DNA of 64,000 nucleotides from Micromonospora terminaliae (GTDB lineage: Bacteria > Actinomycetota > Actinomycetes > Mycobacteriales > Micromonosporaceae). Shown here piece by piece: positions 27,576 through 38,091 of this stretch. The stretch covers positions 2,728,001 to 2,792,000 of the forward strand of contig NZ_CP045309.1 of assembly GCF_009671205.1 (NCBI RefSeq), written 5' to 3'. Position numbers and translations under genes: made by a program. Positions within the stretch are counted from its first letter, which is position 1, and each line of letters begins with the position of its first letter. The notes under the pieces are model-generated. The model had not been told where the DNA came from. It did not search any database and saw only the letters and a program-made list of their open reading frames with translations.

Positions 27576-27885
27576 ATCGTCCTCCATGCCTGGTGCCGGG
27601 AGCCGCGCGGGCGGTGGCGGCTCCGCCTCGAACCATCGTCGGAGGTGGATGCCGCCGGGACATCCGCCGCACGGCGCGGCCAGCCGACCTGGACGGCGGG
27701 CCGCCCTGCCGGTGCGGCCCGGGCCGGGCGACGGCAGGATCCACCATCGTGGACCGTCGGGTCGCGATGCGGCCCGGCGCGGGAGCTGTCAACTACCCGA
27801 ACCGCCCTGGCCTTCTTGCTCCTGACCTGCGGATACTGGATCCCATGGGCCAGCGGCCGGCTGGGCCGGTTGGGGGGCAGCCAGC
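27576..27885. other. Divergent intergenic region without a recognisable gene
   Basis: These 310 bases separate the secreted protein from a rightward membrane protein. Short open frames exist but none has a ribosome site or family-like sequence. The promoters of both neighbours should lie here; I see no clear motif. Confidence 0.5.
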
Positions 27886-28863
27886 ATGATCGACGAGCAG
27901 ACCCAACCCGGGAGCACACCGCAGACCCCGCCTCCGGCACCACCCGCCGGGAGCGGCGGGAGCGGCGGGTCCACGGTGCCCACCGCCGTGTGGCAGGTGC
28001 GGGTGCGCACCAAGCTCGACGACCTGCACCAGCAGCTCCGCGGCCTGGCGGCGCGCGACGCCGCGACCGCCGCCCGCGTCCCAGCGCTGCACGCCCAGCT
28101 GTCCGGCGTGGAGGCCGTGCTCGGCCGCAGCGGCGTGGTCGAATGGCTGCGCGGCGGCCGGCTGGAGTACGCCTGGCAGACCATCCACGCGGTGGAACGG
28201 GCCATGGTGGAGCTGCGGACGCCGGAGGAACTGCTCGGCCTGCTGCCGGCGTACCAGAGCGCGGCCGCGCAGTTCCTGAAGGCCGACGACAAGGTGCTCA
28301 CCGACTTCGACGCGACGGCCGATGCCAACGCGCCGGCGCGGTTCCGGGCCAAGGCGCAGGCGCTGCTGCTGCGCTACCACTCGGCGTCGGACGAGTTCCA
28401 CGAGTCGGTGCGCCGGCTGCGCAACCGGATGCTGGGCCTGTCGGTCTTCGCGCTGGTCGCCGAGGCGCTGATGGTGCTCGTGCAGTGGCGCAGCCGGGAC
28501 GTGCAGCTGCTCAAGCCGCCGACCGACGCGGGCGGCGTGCCGGCCTGGCGGCTGCTCTTCTTCGTGCTCATCGCCGGGGCGCTCGGGGCGTTCATCAGCG
28601 CCCTGCCCTCGATGATCACCTCGCGCTCCGGCGGCCTGCCCTACAAGCTGCCCTTCCAGCAGGGCCTGCTGAAGCTGGCGATCGGTCCGCTCGTCGCGGT
28701 CGTCGGGATCATGCTGGTGATCGGCGGCCTGGTGGAGACCACGGTGAACAGCACGGCCGCCCTGCTGGGCGTCGCCATCGTCTTCGGCGCCGGCCAGCAG
28801 GCGGTCACCGCGTTCGCCGACCGCCGCGCGTCGGAGCTGCTCACCCCGGTCACCAAGGACTGA
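27886..28863 (+). CDS. Membrane protein of unknown function
   Basis: The 325-residue protein has a Pro/Gly-rich N-terminal tail (residues 1-30), an alpha-helical soluble part (about 35-175) and then four hydrophobic segments (about 185-205, 223-245, 268-292 and 297-315). No enzyme motif is visible. The layout of a cytoplasmic helical bundle followed by a membrane anchor is common in uncharacterised actinomycete proteins. The ATG at 27886 is the first in frame and lies close behind GGGGGGCAG. The next gene starts 46 bases after its stop and may have its own promoter. Confidence 0.65.
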   Translation: MIDEQTQPGSTPQTPPPAPPAGSGGSGGSTVPTAVWQVRVRTKLDDLHQQLRGLAARDAATAARVPALHAQLSGVEAVLGRSGVVEWLRGGRLEYAWQTIHAVERAMVELRTPEELLGLLPAYQSAAAQFLKADDKVLTDFDATADANAPARFRAKAQALLLRYHSASDEFHESVRRLRNRMLGLSVFALVAEALMVLVQWRSRDVQLLKPPTDAGGVPAWRLLFFVLIAGALGAFISALPSMITSRSGGLPYKLPFQQGLLKLAIGPLVAVVGIMLVIGGLVETTVNSTAALLGVAIVFGAGQQAVTAFADRRASELLTPVTKD

Positions 28864-28908
28864 GCGGCGACGGCCGCACGGCGCCGGAACGTGGGTAGCC
28901 TGAAGCGC

Positions 28909-29241
28909 ATGATCTTCATTACCGCGAAGTTCCGGGTCCGGCCCGAGGACGCCGACCGCTGGCCGCAGATCGCCGCCGAGTTCACCGAGGCCACCCGGGC
29001 CGAGCCCGGCTGCCTCTGGTTCGACTGGTCCCGCAGCCTGGACGACCCGACCGAGTACGTGCTGGTCGAGGCGTTCCGCGACGACGAGGCCGGCGCGGCG
29101 CACGTGCAGTCCGCGCACTTCCGCGAGGCGCAGCGCACCCTCCCGCCGCACCTGGCCGAGACGCCCCGGATCGTCAACGCGACCGTGCCGCAGCAGGACT
29201 GGTCGCGGCTCGGCGAGATGGCCGTCCCCGAGGGCGACTGA
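28909..29241 (+). CDS. ABM-domain protein, putative quinol monooxygenase
   Basis: The 110-residue protein is a single antibiotic-biosynthesis-monooxygenase (ABM) domain: MIFITAKFRVRPEDADRW, EPGCLWFDWSRSLDDP and YVLVEAFRDDEAGAAHVQS are the strand-helix units of YgiN-like proteins. YgiN acts on quinols without a cofactor. The ATG at 28909 is chosen over the GTG at 28891 because TAGCCT (28896-28901) can serve as a -10 box of a leaderless transcript. It converges with a transporter whose own C-terminus carries a related fold, with seven bases between. Confidence 0.85.
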   Translation: MIFITAKFRVRPEDADRWPQIAAEFTEATRAEPGCLWFDWSRSLDDPTEYVLVEAFRDDEAGAAHVQSAHFREAQRTLPPHLAETPRIVNATVPQQDWSRLGEMAVPEGD

Positions 29242-29248
29242 CGCCCCC

Positions 29249-30883
29249 TCAGCACACCTGCTCGCCGGCCGCCTCGGCCCGGCCGACGTCCGCCGGCAGC
29301 AGGTGGCGCACCGCCGGCGTGCCGTCGGACAGTTCCCGCACCCGGTCCTCCGCCTGCCGGTCGGCCTCGGTGAGCCGGCCACCGTGCTGGCGCAGGTGCT
29401 CGTCCCAGGACGGCACGAGGTAGACCTCGCTGAACTGGTCCGGCGTCTCGCCGGCGCGGAACAGCCCCCACCGCATCGCCCCGGTTCGCTGCCGCGACCC
29501 GCGGACGTTGTTCATGGCGGCCAGGAACTCCGCCTGCCGGTCGGGCCGGACCGTGTAGGTGACCGTCACCAGCACCGGCCCCACCCGGGGATCCGGCTGC
29601 AGCGCGAGGGCCAGGGGCGGCCGGTAGGCGGTCGGGTCCCGGGTCAGCCCGCGGAGGTCGGGCAGCGGCCAGATCTGCGAGGTCACCGCGCCGACCAGCA
29701 TGAGGACGGCCGCGACCCAGAAGGCGGCGACCAGGCCGGCGAGGTCGGCCACCACGCCCCAGAGCAGCGCGCCGACGGCCTGCCCGCCGCCCTGGACCAC
29801 CTGGTAGACGGCCAGGCCGCGGGCGCGTACCCAGCCGGGGAGGAAGAGCTGGATCTCGGCGTTGACGTTGGAGAGCACGGTCACCCAGGCCACCCCGGCC
29901 GGCAGCAGGGCGACCAGGACCACGGGGACGCTCCGGACCGTGCCCACGAGGATCAGCGTCACCCCGTACACCGCGCCGGCCAGCAGCAGGAACTGGTTGG
30001 GCTTCATCGCGTTGCGGGTCCACGACAGCAGCAGCCCGCCCAGGATGGCGCCCACCCCCAGGGCGGCCAGCAGCAGGCCGTACCCGCCGGAGCCCAGGCC
30101 CAGCCGGCGGTTGGCCACCAGCGGCAGCAGGGCCCACAGGGCGCTGGCGGGGATGATGAACACCAGCGCCCGGCGCAGCAGCCGGCGCACCGTCGGTGAG
30201 TGCCGCACGTACCGGCCGCCGGCCCGCAGCGCGGCGGTGAACCGCTCGGGCACCTCGACGGCCCGGGCGCCGCCGGGACGCCAGCGGAATAGCGCCAACG
30301 CGAAGATCAGGTACGCCACCGCGTTGAGTCCGAAGACCGGGGCCACGCCCGCCCGGGCGATCAGCACACCGGCCGCGGCCGGCCCGACGGCACGGGCCGC
30401 GTTGACGCTGATCGCCCCGAGCGCGGAGGCCGCCCGGAGCTGCTCGCGGGGCACCAGCTCGGGAATGATCGAGGCCCAGGCCGGCAGGGTCAGCGCCTGC
30501 CCGACGCCGAAGGCGAAGGTGAGGGTGAGCAGCAGCGCCGGCGGCATGTGCCCGGCCGCCGTGAGCAGCGTCAGCGCCACGGCCACCGCCACCAGGAACA
30601 GCTGCACGGAGATCAGCAGGTGCCGGCGGTCGAACGTGTCCGCGAGCGCACCCGACGGCAGCGCGAGCAGCAGCATCGGCAGCAGGCTGGCGGTCTGCAC
30701 CAGGGCGACCAGGGTGGAGGCGTTGGACTGGTGCACCAGCAGCCACTGCGCGCCGACCGTCTGCATCCACGTGCCGATGTTCGCCGCCAGCAGGGCGAGC
30801 CAGAGGTTGCGGTAGACCGCCGTGCGCAGCGGCGACCAGGCCGAGAACGACTGCTCGGCCGTGGCGTCCGTGGTGGCGGTCAC
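29249..30883 (-). CDS. MFS transporter (MFS_3/EntS type) with C-terminal ABM-like domain
   Basis: The 544-residue protein has twelve predicted membrane segments (residues about 20-410), with SGALADTFDRRHLL being the loop 2-3 signature of MFS drug/siderophore exporters of the EntS group. Residues about 430-535 are soluble and read VLVTVTYTVRPDRQAEFLAA, then MRWGLFRAGETPDQFSEVYLV and SWDEHLRQHGGR, which is the strand-helix pattern of an ABM-like barrel. The GTG at 30883 (TVTATT) is used; longer in-frame starts reach into the divergent gene. Substrate is unknown. The tail may bind or modify a phenolic or quinone compound. Confidence 0.82.
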   Translation of the reverse strand: MTATTDATAEQSFSAWSPLRTAVYRNLWLALLAANIGTWMQTVGAQWLLVHQSNASTLVALVQTASLLPMLLLALPSGALADTFDRRHLLISVQLFLVAVAVALTLLTAAGHMPPALLLTLTFAFGVGQALTLPAWASIIPELVPREQLRAASALGAISVNAARAVGPAAAGVLIARAGVAPVFGLNAVAYLIFALALFRWRPGGARAVEVPERFTAALRAGGRYVRHSPTVRRLLRRALVFIIPASALWALLPLVANRRLGLGSGGYGLLLAALGVGAILGGLLLSWTRNAMKPNQFLLLAGAVYGVTLILVGTVRSVPVVLVALLPAGVAWVTVLSNVNAEIQLFLPGWVRARGLAVYQVVQGGGQAVGALLWGVVADLAGLVAAFWVAAVLMLVGAVTSQIWPLPDLRGLTRDPTAYRPPLALALQPDPRVGPVLVTVTYTVRPDRQAEFLAAMNNVRGSRQRTGAMRWGLFRAGETPDQFSEVYLVPSWDEHLRQHGGRLTEADRQAEDRVRELSDGTPAVRHLLPADVGRAEAAGEQVC

Positions 30884-31064
30884 CGTCCCATGCCTCTCCC
30901 CCGTGTCGCCGCGGGGTTCCCACCGGCGCCGGTTCCACACTCCGGCGGACTGCCCGCGTGTGCGGCCGGGATTAGCGGGAAAGGCATGCCGGCCTGTCGG
31001 TACCCGACCTCCCACTCGAGCGGGGACGGTCACCGACACCTTCTCGAACACGGGGTGACGACGT

Positions 31065-32045
31065 ATGACACGAGAGACGACCATGGGGGTCCGCTCGGTG
31101 ACCGACAATCTCGGGATCCAGCGGGCGACCAAGGACCAGAGGTCGGAGGGTCTGGCCCGCTTCCTGGGCTGGTTCAGCCTCGGCCTCGGCGTGACCGCGC
31201 TCGCGGCGGGGTCCCGGGTGGCCCGGGCAGCCGGCGTGGACGACTCGCGCACGGCCCGCACGGTGTTGCGCGCCGCCGGGGTCCGGGAGATCGGCCACGC
31301 CGGGGTGCTGCTGGTGCCGCGGCGGGCGGGGCTGGGGACCTGGACCCGGGTGGCGGGCGACGTGCTGGACCTGGTCGCCACCGGCCGCGCGTACCGCAAC
31401 CGGCGCGGCGAGCGGCGCCGGCGGGCCGGTCTCACCCTCGCCGCCCTCGGTGGGATCACCGCCGTCGACCTCTACGCCTCGGTGCGCGCCACGCGGAACC
31501 GGCGGGGCAACCCGGAGGGCTTCGCGCACGGCTCCGTGACGGTCAACCGCACGCGCGAGGAGGTCTACCGCTTCTGGCACGACTTCGAGAACCTGCCGCG
31601 GTTCATGTACCACCTGCAGTCGGTGATCACCACCGGCCCCCGGCGATCCCGCTGGTCGGCGAAGGCGCCGGCCGGCCGGACCGTCGAGTGGGAGGCGGAG
31701 ATCGTGGACGAGCGCCCCAACGAGCTCATCCGCTGGCGCTCCGTCGACGGTTCCCGGGTGCCCAACTCGGGCACCGTCCGGTTCACGCCGGCGGCCGGCG
31801 GCAACGGCACCGAGGTGCGGGTGGAACTGGAGTACGCGGTGCCGGGCCGCCGGGTGGGCTCGCTGGTCGCGAAGGCGTTCGGCGAGAACCCGCAGCAGCA
31901 GATCTGCGATGACCTGCGGCGGTTCAAGCAGGTCATCGAGACCGGCGAGATCACACGGTCGGACGGGACACCCGACGGCACGAGCATCCAGACCCAGGCG
32001 AAGCAGCGTCCGGCCCGCCCGCTGGCGGCCCACCGGACCGCGTGA
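31065..32045 (+). CDS. SRPBCC-domain membrane-associated protein
   Basis: The 326-residue protein has an N-terminal half with two or three hydrophobic stretches (LARFLGWFSLGLGVTALAAG, then RAGLTLAALGGITAVDLYAS) and a C-terminal SRPBCC (polyketide cyclase/START-like) domain from about residue 145: VTVNRTREEVYRFWHDFENLPRFM and WEAEIVDERPNELIRWRS. SRPBCC domains bind hydrophobic ligands. The ATG at 31065 follows GGGGTGA; ATG 31083 is an alternative. Nine bases separate its stop from the next gene, so the two form an operon. Confidence 0.82.
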   Translation: MTRETTMGVRSVTDNLGIQRATKDQRSEGLARFLGWFSLGLGVTALAAGSRVARAAGVDDSRTARTVLRAAGVREIGHAGVLLVPRRAGLGTWTRVAGDVLDLVATGRAYRNRRGERRRRAGLTLAALGGITAVDLYASVRATRNRRGNPEGFAHGSVTVNRTREEVYRFWHDFENLPRFMYHLQSVITTGPRRSRWSAKAPAGRTVEWEAEIVDERPNELIRWRSVDGSRVPNSGTVRFTPAAGGNGTEVRVELEYAVPGRRVGSLVAKAFGENPQQQICDDLRRFKQVIETGEITRSDGTPDGTSIQTQAKQRPARPLAAHRTA

Positions 32046-32054
32046 GGAGGCACC

Positions 32055-33230
32055 GTGAAGGCCAACTGCTGGATGGCACCGAACCGGGTGGCCGTGGAGG
32101 AGGTACCGGACCCGACGGTCCTCAACCCCCGCGACGCGGTCGTCAAGGTCAGCTCGGCGGCGATCTGCGGATCCGACCTGCACCTGCTCGACGGGTTCAT
32201 CCCGGCCATGAAGCGCGGCGACGTGCTGGGCCACGAGTTCATGGGCGAGATCGTCGAGCTGGGCTCCGGGGCGCGGGACGGGCTGCGCGTCGGCGACCGG
32301 GTGGTCGTCGGCTTCCCCATCGCCTGCGGGGACTGCGCCTCGTGCCAACGCGGCCTCTACTCGGTCTGCGAGAACTCCAACCCGAACGCGGCGATCGCGG
32401 AGACCGCCATGGGACACGCGCCCGCCGGCATCTTCGGCTACTCGCATCTCCTGGGCGGGTATGCGGGCGGGCAGGCCGAGTACGTCCGGGTTCCGTACGC
32501 CGACGTCGGCGCCCTCAAGATCGAAGACGACCTGCCGGACGAGCAGGTGCTGTTCCTGTCCGACGTGCTGCCCACCGGTTACATGGCCGCCGAGATGGGC
32601 GACATCAAGCCCGGCGACGTCGTGGCGATCTGGGGCGCGGGCCCGGTCGGCCAGTTCGCCACGGTGAGCGCCTTCCTGCTCGGAGCCGAGCAGGTGGTGG
32701 TCATCGACCGGTTCCCGTACCGGCTGCGGATCGCGCGGGACCGGGCCGGCGCGGACACCATCAACTACGAGGAGACCGACGTCCTGGACACGCTGCGCGA
32801 GATGACCGCCGGTCGCGGGCCGGACGTCTGCATCGACGCCGTCGGCATGGAGGGGCACCACGCCTCGGCGGCGCTGCACGCGTACGACCGGGCGAAGCAG
32901 GCCGTGAAGGCGGAGACCGACCGGCCGCACGCGCTGCGCGAGGCGATCCTGGCCTGCCGCAACGGCGGCACCGTCTCGGCGATCGGGGCGTACGGCGGGT
33001 TCATCGACAAGTTCCCGATGGGCTCGTTCATGAACCGGTCGCTGACCCTGCGCTCCGGGCAGGCCCACGTGCAGCGCTACATGCGCCCGCTGCTGGAACG
33101 CATCCGCAAGGGCGAGATCGACCCGAGCTTCATCATCACCCACACCATGCGGCTCGACGACACGCCGCACGGCTACGACATCTTCAAGAACAAGCAGGAC
33201 GACTGCCTGAAGGTGGTGCTCAAGCCCTGA
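32055..33230 (+). CDS. Zinc-dependent alcohol dehydrogenase, glutathione-independent formaldehyde dehydrogenase type
   Basis: The 391-residue MDR enzyme has the catalytic zinc site (Cys in SAAICGSDLHLL, GHEFMGEIVELG) and the structural zinc cluster (CGDCASCQRGLYSVCENSN), then the NAD motif WGAGPVGQF. The long insert after the cysteines and the C-terminal sequence YDIFKNKQDDCLKVVLKP are typical of the FDH/threonine-dehydrogenase-like group that includes dismutating formaldehyde dehydrogenase. The GTG at 32055 follows GGAGG. The partnering with an SRPBCC protein recurs in actinomycetes; the true substrate is not known. Confidence 0.88.
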   Translation: MKANCWMAPNRVAVEEVPDPTVLNPRDAVVKVSSAAICGSDLHLLDGFIPAMKRGDVLGHEFMGEIVELGSGARDGLRVGDRVVVGFPIACGDCASCQRGLYSVCENSNPNAAIAETAMGHAPAGIFGYSHLLGGYAGGQAEYVRVPYADVGALKIEDDLPDEQVLFLSDVLPTGYMAAEMGDIKPGDVVAIWGAGPVGQFATVSAFLLGAEQVVVIDRFPYRLRIARDRAGADTINYEETDVLDTLREMTAGRGPDVCIDAVGMEGHHASAALHAYDRAKQAVKAETDRPHALREAILACRNGGTVSAIGAYGGFIDKFPMGSFMNRSLTLRSGQAHVQRYMRPLLERIRKGEIDPSFIITHTMRLDDTPHGYDIFKNKQDDCLKVVLKP

Positions 33231-35108
<1,878 letters not shown>

Positions 35109-35117
35109 CCGGCGCAG

Positions 35118-35147
35118 GGCCCGGCGCGGCTGCGGCCGCGCCGGGCC
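35118..35147 (+). terminator. Terminator of the xylanase gene
   Basis: A 13-bp GC stem (35118-35130 with 35135-35147) and a TGCG loop start ten bases after the stop, between the convergent xylanase and antiporter genes. Confidence 0.7.
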
Positions 35148-35170
35148 ACCGCCGCTTCGGCGGCCGGTGT

Positions 35171-36745
35171 TCAGTCCTCCGGCTCCGGGCCGAGCAGCCG
35201 GATCTCCTCGATGTCGATGGCCGCCTGGAGCTGTCGCAGCACCGCGTCGTCGATCTGGTTGCTGTTGCGCAGCCGGGTGATTTCCCGCCGCTTGCGGTCC
35301 AGCACGCCGAGCCGCAGCCGCCGGGTCATGTCGCGCTCCTCGTCGGCCTGGTCGGTGCGCGGGGAGCGGACGTCGGCCAGGTGGTCCTGGTAGTCGGCGC
35401 GGAGCCGTTCGACGGTGTCCGTGTCGGCGCCCAGTTCGGCGGCGACCTCGGGCAGCGCGTCCAGGGCGGCCTCGGTGGCCCGGATGCGGGCCCAGCGCAC
35501 CTCGTCCTCCCGCTCCCGATCCCCGGTGAGGCGGGCCCAGCTGACCACGGCCGGCAGGGTGGTGCCCTGCACCAGCATGATCAGCACGATCACCACCACG
35601 GTGACGAAGATGATCAGGTCGCGTTCGTGCACCGGGGATCCGTCGTGCGCGGTGACCGGCACGGCCAGCGCGGCGGCGAGCGAGACCGCGCCCCGGAACC
35701 CGGCCCAGCCGGCGGCGGTGCGGACCCGGGCGTCGAAGCGGCGGGCGCGGCGGGACTCCCGACGGTCCAGGGCCTGCAACCCGCCCACCGACAGGTGCAC
35801 CCAGATCATGCGGGTGGCGGCCACGACCAGGACGATCAGCACCGCGATGCCGAACGACTCCAGCGGCGAGTGGCTGGTGATGCTGCGCAGCGACCGGGGC
35901 ACCTGCGTGCCCAGCAGCACGAAGAGGCTGCCGTTGATCATGAAGGTGGAGAGGTCCCAGAACGCGTACGCGGTGACCCGGGAACGGGCCCGGATCACCC
36001 GGGGCCCCGCGTAGGAGAGCACCAGGCCGGCGACCACGACCCCGAGCACCCCGCTCGCGTGCACCGCGTCGGCGAGCAGGAAGGCGACGAACGGGGTGAG
36101 AATGCTCAGCCCGCCCTCGCGCATCGGGTCGTCGACGTGCTTGCGGATCAGGACGACCACGACACCGACGAGCAGGCCCGCCAGGACCCCGCCGAGCGCC
36201 TTGCCGACGAACTGGCCGCTCAGCTCGAGCGCGTTGGGCACCGCCCCGCCGGCGATCACCCCGACGGCCACCGCGAAGAGGACCAGCGCCGTGCCGTCGT
36301 TGACTAGGCTCTCCGTGCGCAGCGTGGTGAGGATGCCGCGGGGCATCCGCTTGGCCAGGCCGGCCACGGCGGCCGCGTCGGTGGGCGCGAGCACCGCGCC
36401 GAGCACCCAGGCGGCGGCCGGCTCGACGCCGAGCGCCTGCGCCGTGTACGCGACGGCGACCATCGTGATGATCACCAGTGCGACGGCGAGCAGGGAGATC
36501 GCGAGGAGGTTGGCCCGGATCTCGCGGAGGCTGACGACCAGGCTCTCCCGGTAGAGGATCGCCGGGAGGAAGAGCAGCAGCACCACCTCGGGTTCGAGGA
36601 TCAGGTGGTCGAACATCGGCAGGAGGCCGAGCCCCGCGCCCATGGCGATGAGCAGCACGGGCGGGGCGACGCTGTACCGGCCGCCGATGGTGGTGCCGAC
36701 GAGCACGGTGGCGCCGAGCACCGTGATCAGCACGAGTGCGCTCAC
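35171..36745 (-). CDS. Na+/H+ antiporter, CPA1 family
   Basis: The 524-residue protein has about twelve membrane segments. LLFLPAILYRESL is the amiloride-site region, and GAVLAPTDAAAVAGLAKRMP followed by TESLVNDGTALVLFAV are the ion-binding helices with Asp pair and ND motif of NhaP/SLC9-like antiporters. Residues about 400-524 form a charged cytoplasmic tail with coiled-coil character. It exports Na+ in exchange for protons. The GTG at 36745 is used. It lies 76 bases downstream of yciO on the same strand and may be co-transcribed. Confidence 0.9.
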   Translation of the reverse strand: MSALVLITVLGATVLVGTTIGGRYSVAPPVLLIAMGAGLGLLPMFDHLILEPEVVLLLFLPAILYRESLVVSLREIRANLLAISLLAVALVIITMVAVAYTAQALGVEPAAAWVLGAVLAPTDAAAVAGLAKRMPRGILTTLRTESLVNDGTALVLFAVAVGVIAGGAVPNALELSGQFVGKALGGVLAGLLVGVVVVLIRKHVDDPMREGGLSILTPFVAFLLADAVHASGVLGVVVAGLVLSYAGPRVIRARSRVTAYAFWDLSTFMINGSLFVLLGTQVPRSLRSITSHSPLESFGIAVLIVLVVAATRMIWVHLSVGGLQALDRRESRRARRFDARVRTAAGWAGFRGAVSLAAALAVPVTAHDGSPVHERDLIIFVTVVVIVLIMLVQGTTLPAVVSWARLTGDREREDEVRWARIRATEAALDALPEVAAELGADTDTVERLRADYQDHLADVRSPRTDQADEERDMTRRLRLGVLDRKRREITRLRNSNQIDDAVLRQLQAAIDIEEIRLLGPEPED

Positions 36746-36821
36746 GCCGTACCCCCGTCACCGTTCGCCGGATCCCACGGTGCCGCACGGCCGGGCCGTG
36801 GCGGGGTGGAACGGCCGATCG

Positions 36822-37442
36822 CTACTCGAAGCGGGACAGGTCGCCGGCGCCGCGGCGCAGGATCTCCGGTTCCGGCCCGGACAGGTCGACCACGGTGGTC
36901 GGCTCCAGGCCGCAGTCCCCGGCGTCGACCACGGCGTCGACGAGGTGGTCGAGCCGCTCCTTGATCTCCCAGCCCTGGGTCAGCGGCTCCTCCTCCCCGG
37001 GGAGAAGCAGGGTGCTGGAGAGCAGCGGCTCGCCGAGTTCGGCCAGCAGCGCCTGGGTCACCGTGTGCTTCGGTACGCGGACCCCGACGGCCCGCCGCCG
37101 CGGGTCCTGCAGGCGCCGGGGCACCTCGGGGGTGGCCGGCAGGATGAACGTGTAACTGCCCGGGATGGCGGCCTTCACCTGCCGGAAGACCGCGTTGCTG
37201 AGCTTGACGAACTGGCCGAGCTGGGCGAAGTCGCGGCACACCAGGGTGAACGGGTGCCGATCGTCGAGCCGGCGGAGCTCCCGGATCCGCTCGACCCCGG
37301 CGCGGTTGCCGAGCTGGCAGCCGAGGGCGTAGCAGGAGTCCGTCGGGTAGGCGATGAGGCCGTCGGCGCGCAGCAGGTCCACGACCTGCCGGAGCACCCG
37401 GGGCTGCGGATTGTCGGGGTGCAGGTCGTAGTACCTCGCCAC
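36822..37442 (-). CDS. yciO: YciO-type Sua5/YrdC-family protein
   Basis: The 206-residue protein starts VARYYDLHPDNPQPRV and contains LIAYPTDSCYALGC, HPFTLVCRDFAQL and YTFILPATPEVPRRL, which align along their length with E. coli YciO (HPDNPQ, YPTDSGYALGC, NFTLMCRDLSEL, YTFILKGTKEVPRRL, from memory). The fold binds threonylcarbamoyl-AMP and double-stranded RNA. YciO is a paralogue of the tRNA t6A enzyme TsaC/Sua5 and does not readily replace it, so tRNA modification should not be assumed. The GTG at 37442 is chosen because it starts the family-conserved N-terminus. A longer frame upstream is not conserved. Confidence 0.85.
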   Translation of the reverse strand: MARYYDLHPDNPQPRVLRQVVDLLRADGLIAYPTDSCYALGCQLGNRAGVERIRELRRLDDRHPFTLVCRDFAQLGQFVKLSNAVFRQVKAAIPGSYTFILPATPEVPRRLQDPRRRAVGVRVPKHTVTQALLAELGEPLLSSTLLLPGEEEPLTQGWEIKERLDHLVDAVVDAGDCGLEPTTVVDLSGPEPEILRRGAGDLSRFE

Positions 37443-37559
37443 GCCGGTCAGCCTATGCCGCCGGCCGGGCCGGAGGGAATGAGAAAGATCCCCGTGACCA
37501 GGTTTGGCGTACGGGCGTTCTGGAAACAGTGGGGCGGCTCGAAGAGGGGGGACCTGATC

Positions 37560-37904
37560 ATGTCCGAAACCAGCACAGACCGCGCCGACCGTCCGGCCGA
37601 GGTGACCGATCCGCTGTTGTGGGGGCTGTCCGCGGCGGTCGCCGACGCCCACCAGCCCGACGAGGACCAGATCTGCGTGAGCCCGAGTTGTGTCGGAGCG
37701 GCCTGGCCGTGCGCCGCGTGGAACAACGCCCAGGAGGGGCTGCGCGCCGCCCAGGGGGGCCGCACGGCTCCGTCGGCCGGCTCGGCGACCCCGGAGCCGG
37801 CCGGGACGACCGCGGAGTCAGGGCGGGACGACCCGTTGACCGGGTGGTCGACGGCCCTGGTGCCCGCCGACCGCGCGGAGCGGCTCGCCGTCACCGCCGC
37901 CTGA
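37560..37904 (+). CDS. Small cysteine-motif protein of unknown function
   Basis: The 114-residue protein is hydrophilic with an ordered-looking middle: DPLLWGLSAAVADAHQP, then CVSPSCVGAAWPCAAW, giving C-x4-C-x6-C-x2-W, followed by a Pro/Thr/Ser-rich tail. The three cysteines with a nearby His could bind a metal, but this is inference. Similar short proteins seem frequent in Micromonosporaceae; I know of no function. The ATG is preceded by GAGGGGGG at a workable distance. It is divergent from yciO. Confidence 0.65.
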   Translation: MSETSTDRADRPAEVTDPLLWGLSAAVADAHQPDEDQICVSPSCVGAAWPCAAWNNAQEGLRAAQGGRTAPSAGSATPEPAGTTAESGRDDPLTGWSTALVPADRAERLAVTAA

Positions 37905-38091
37905 CGGGCCTCCCGGGCCGCGGCTCACCCGGCGGCGGCCAGGAAAAACTGCCACCGGCCGCCCGGACGGGCCGTACCGTCGAAGGGAGGCGGCAGGCGC
38001 ACCCCGCGGTGCGCCGGTGCCCGTCCTGCCCGAGCGGTACGCCGTGACGCGTCCACCGCGTCGCGTGCCCGCCGCACCCGGAGGTGAGCCC

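Noticed and set aside
27576..27885. Several 80-100-codon open frames between the secreted protein and the membrane protein
   Set aside because: They lack ribosome sites and recognisable sequence and overlap each other on both strands.
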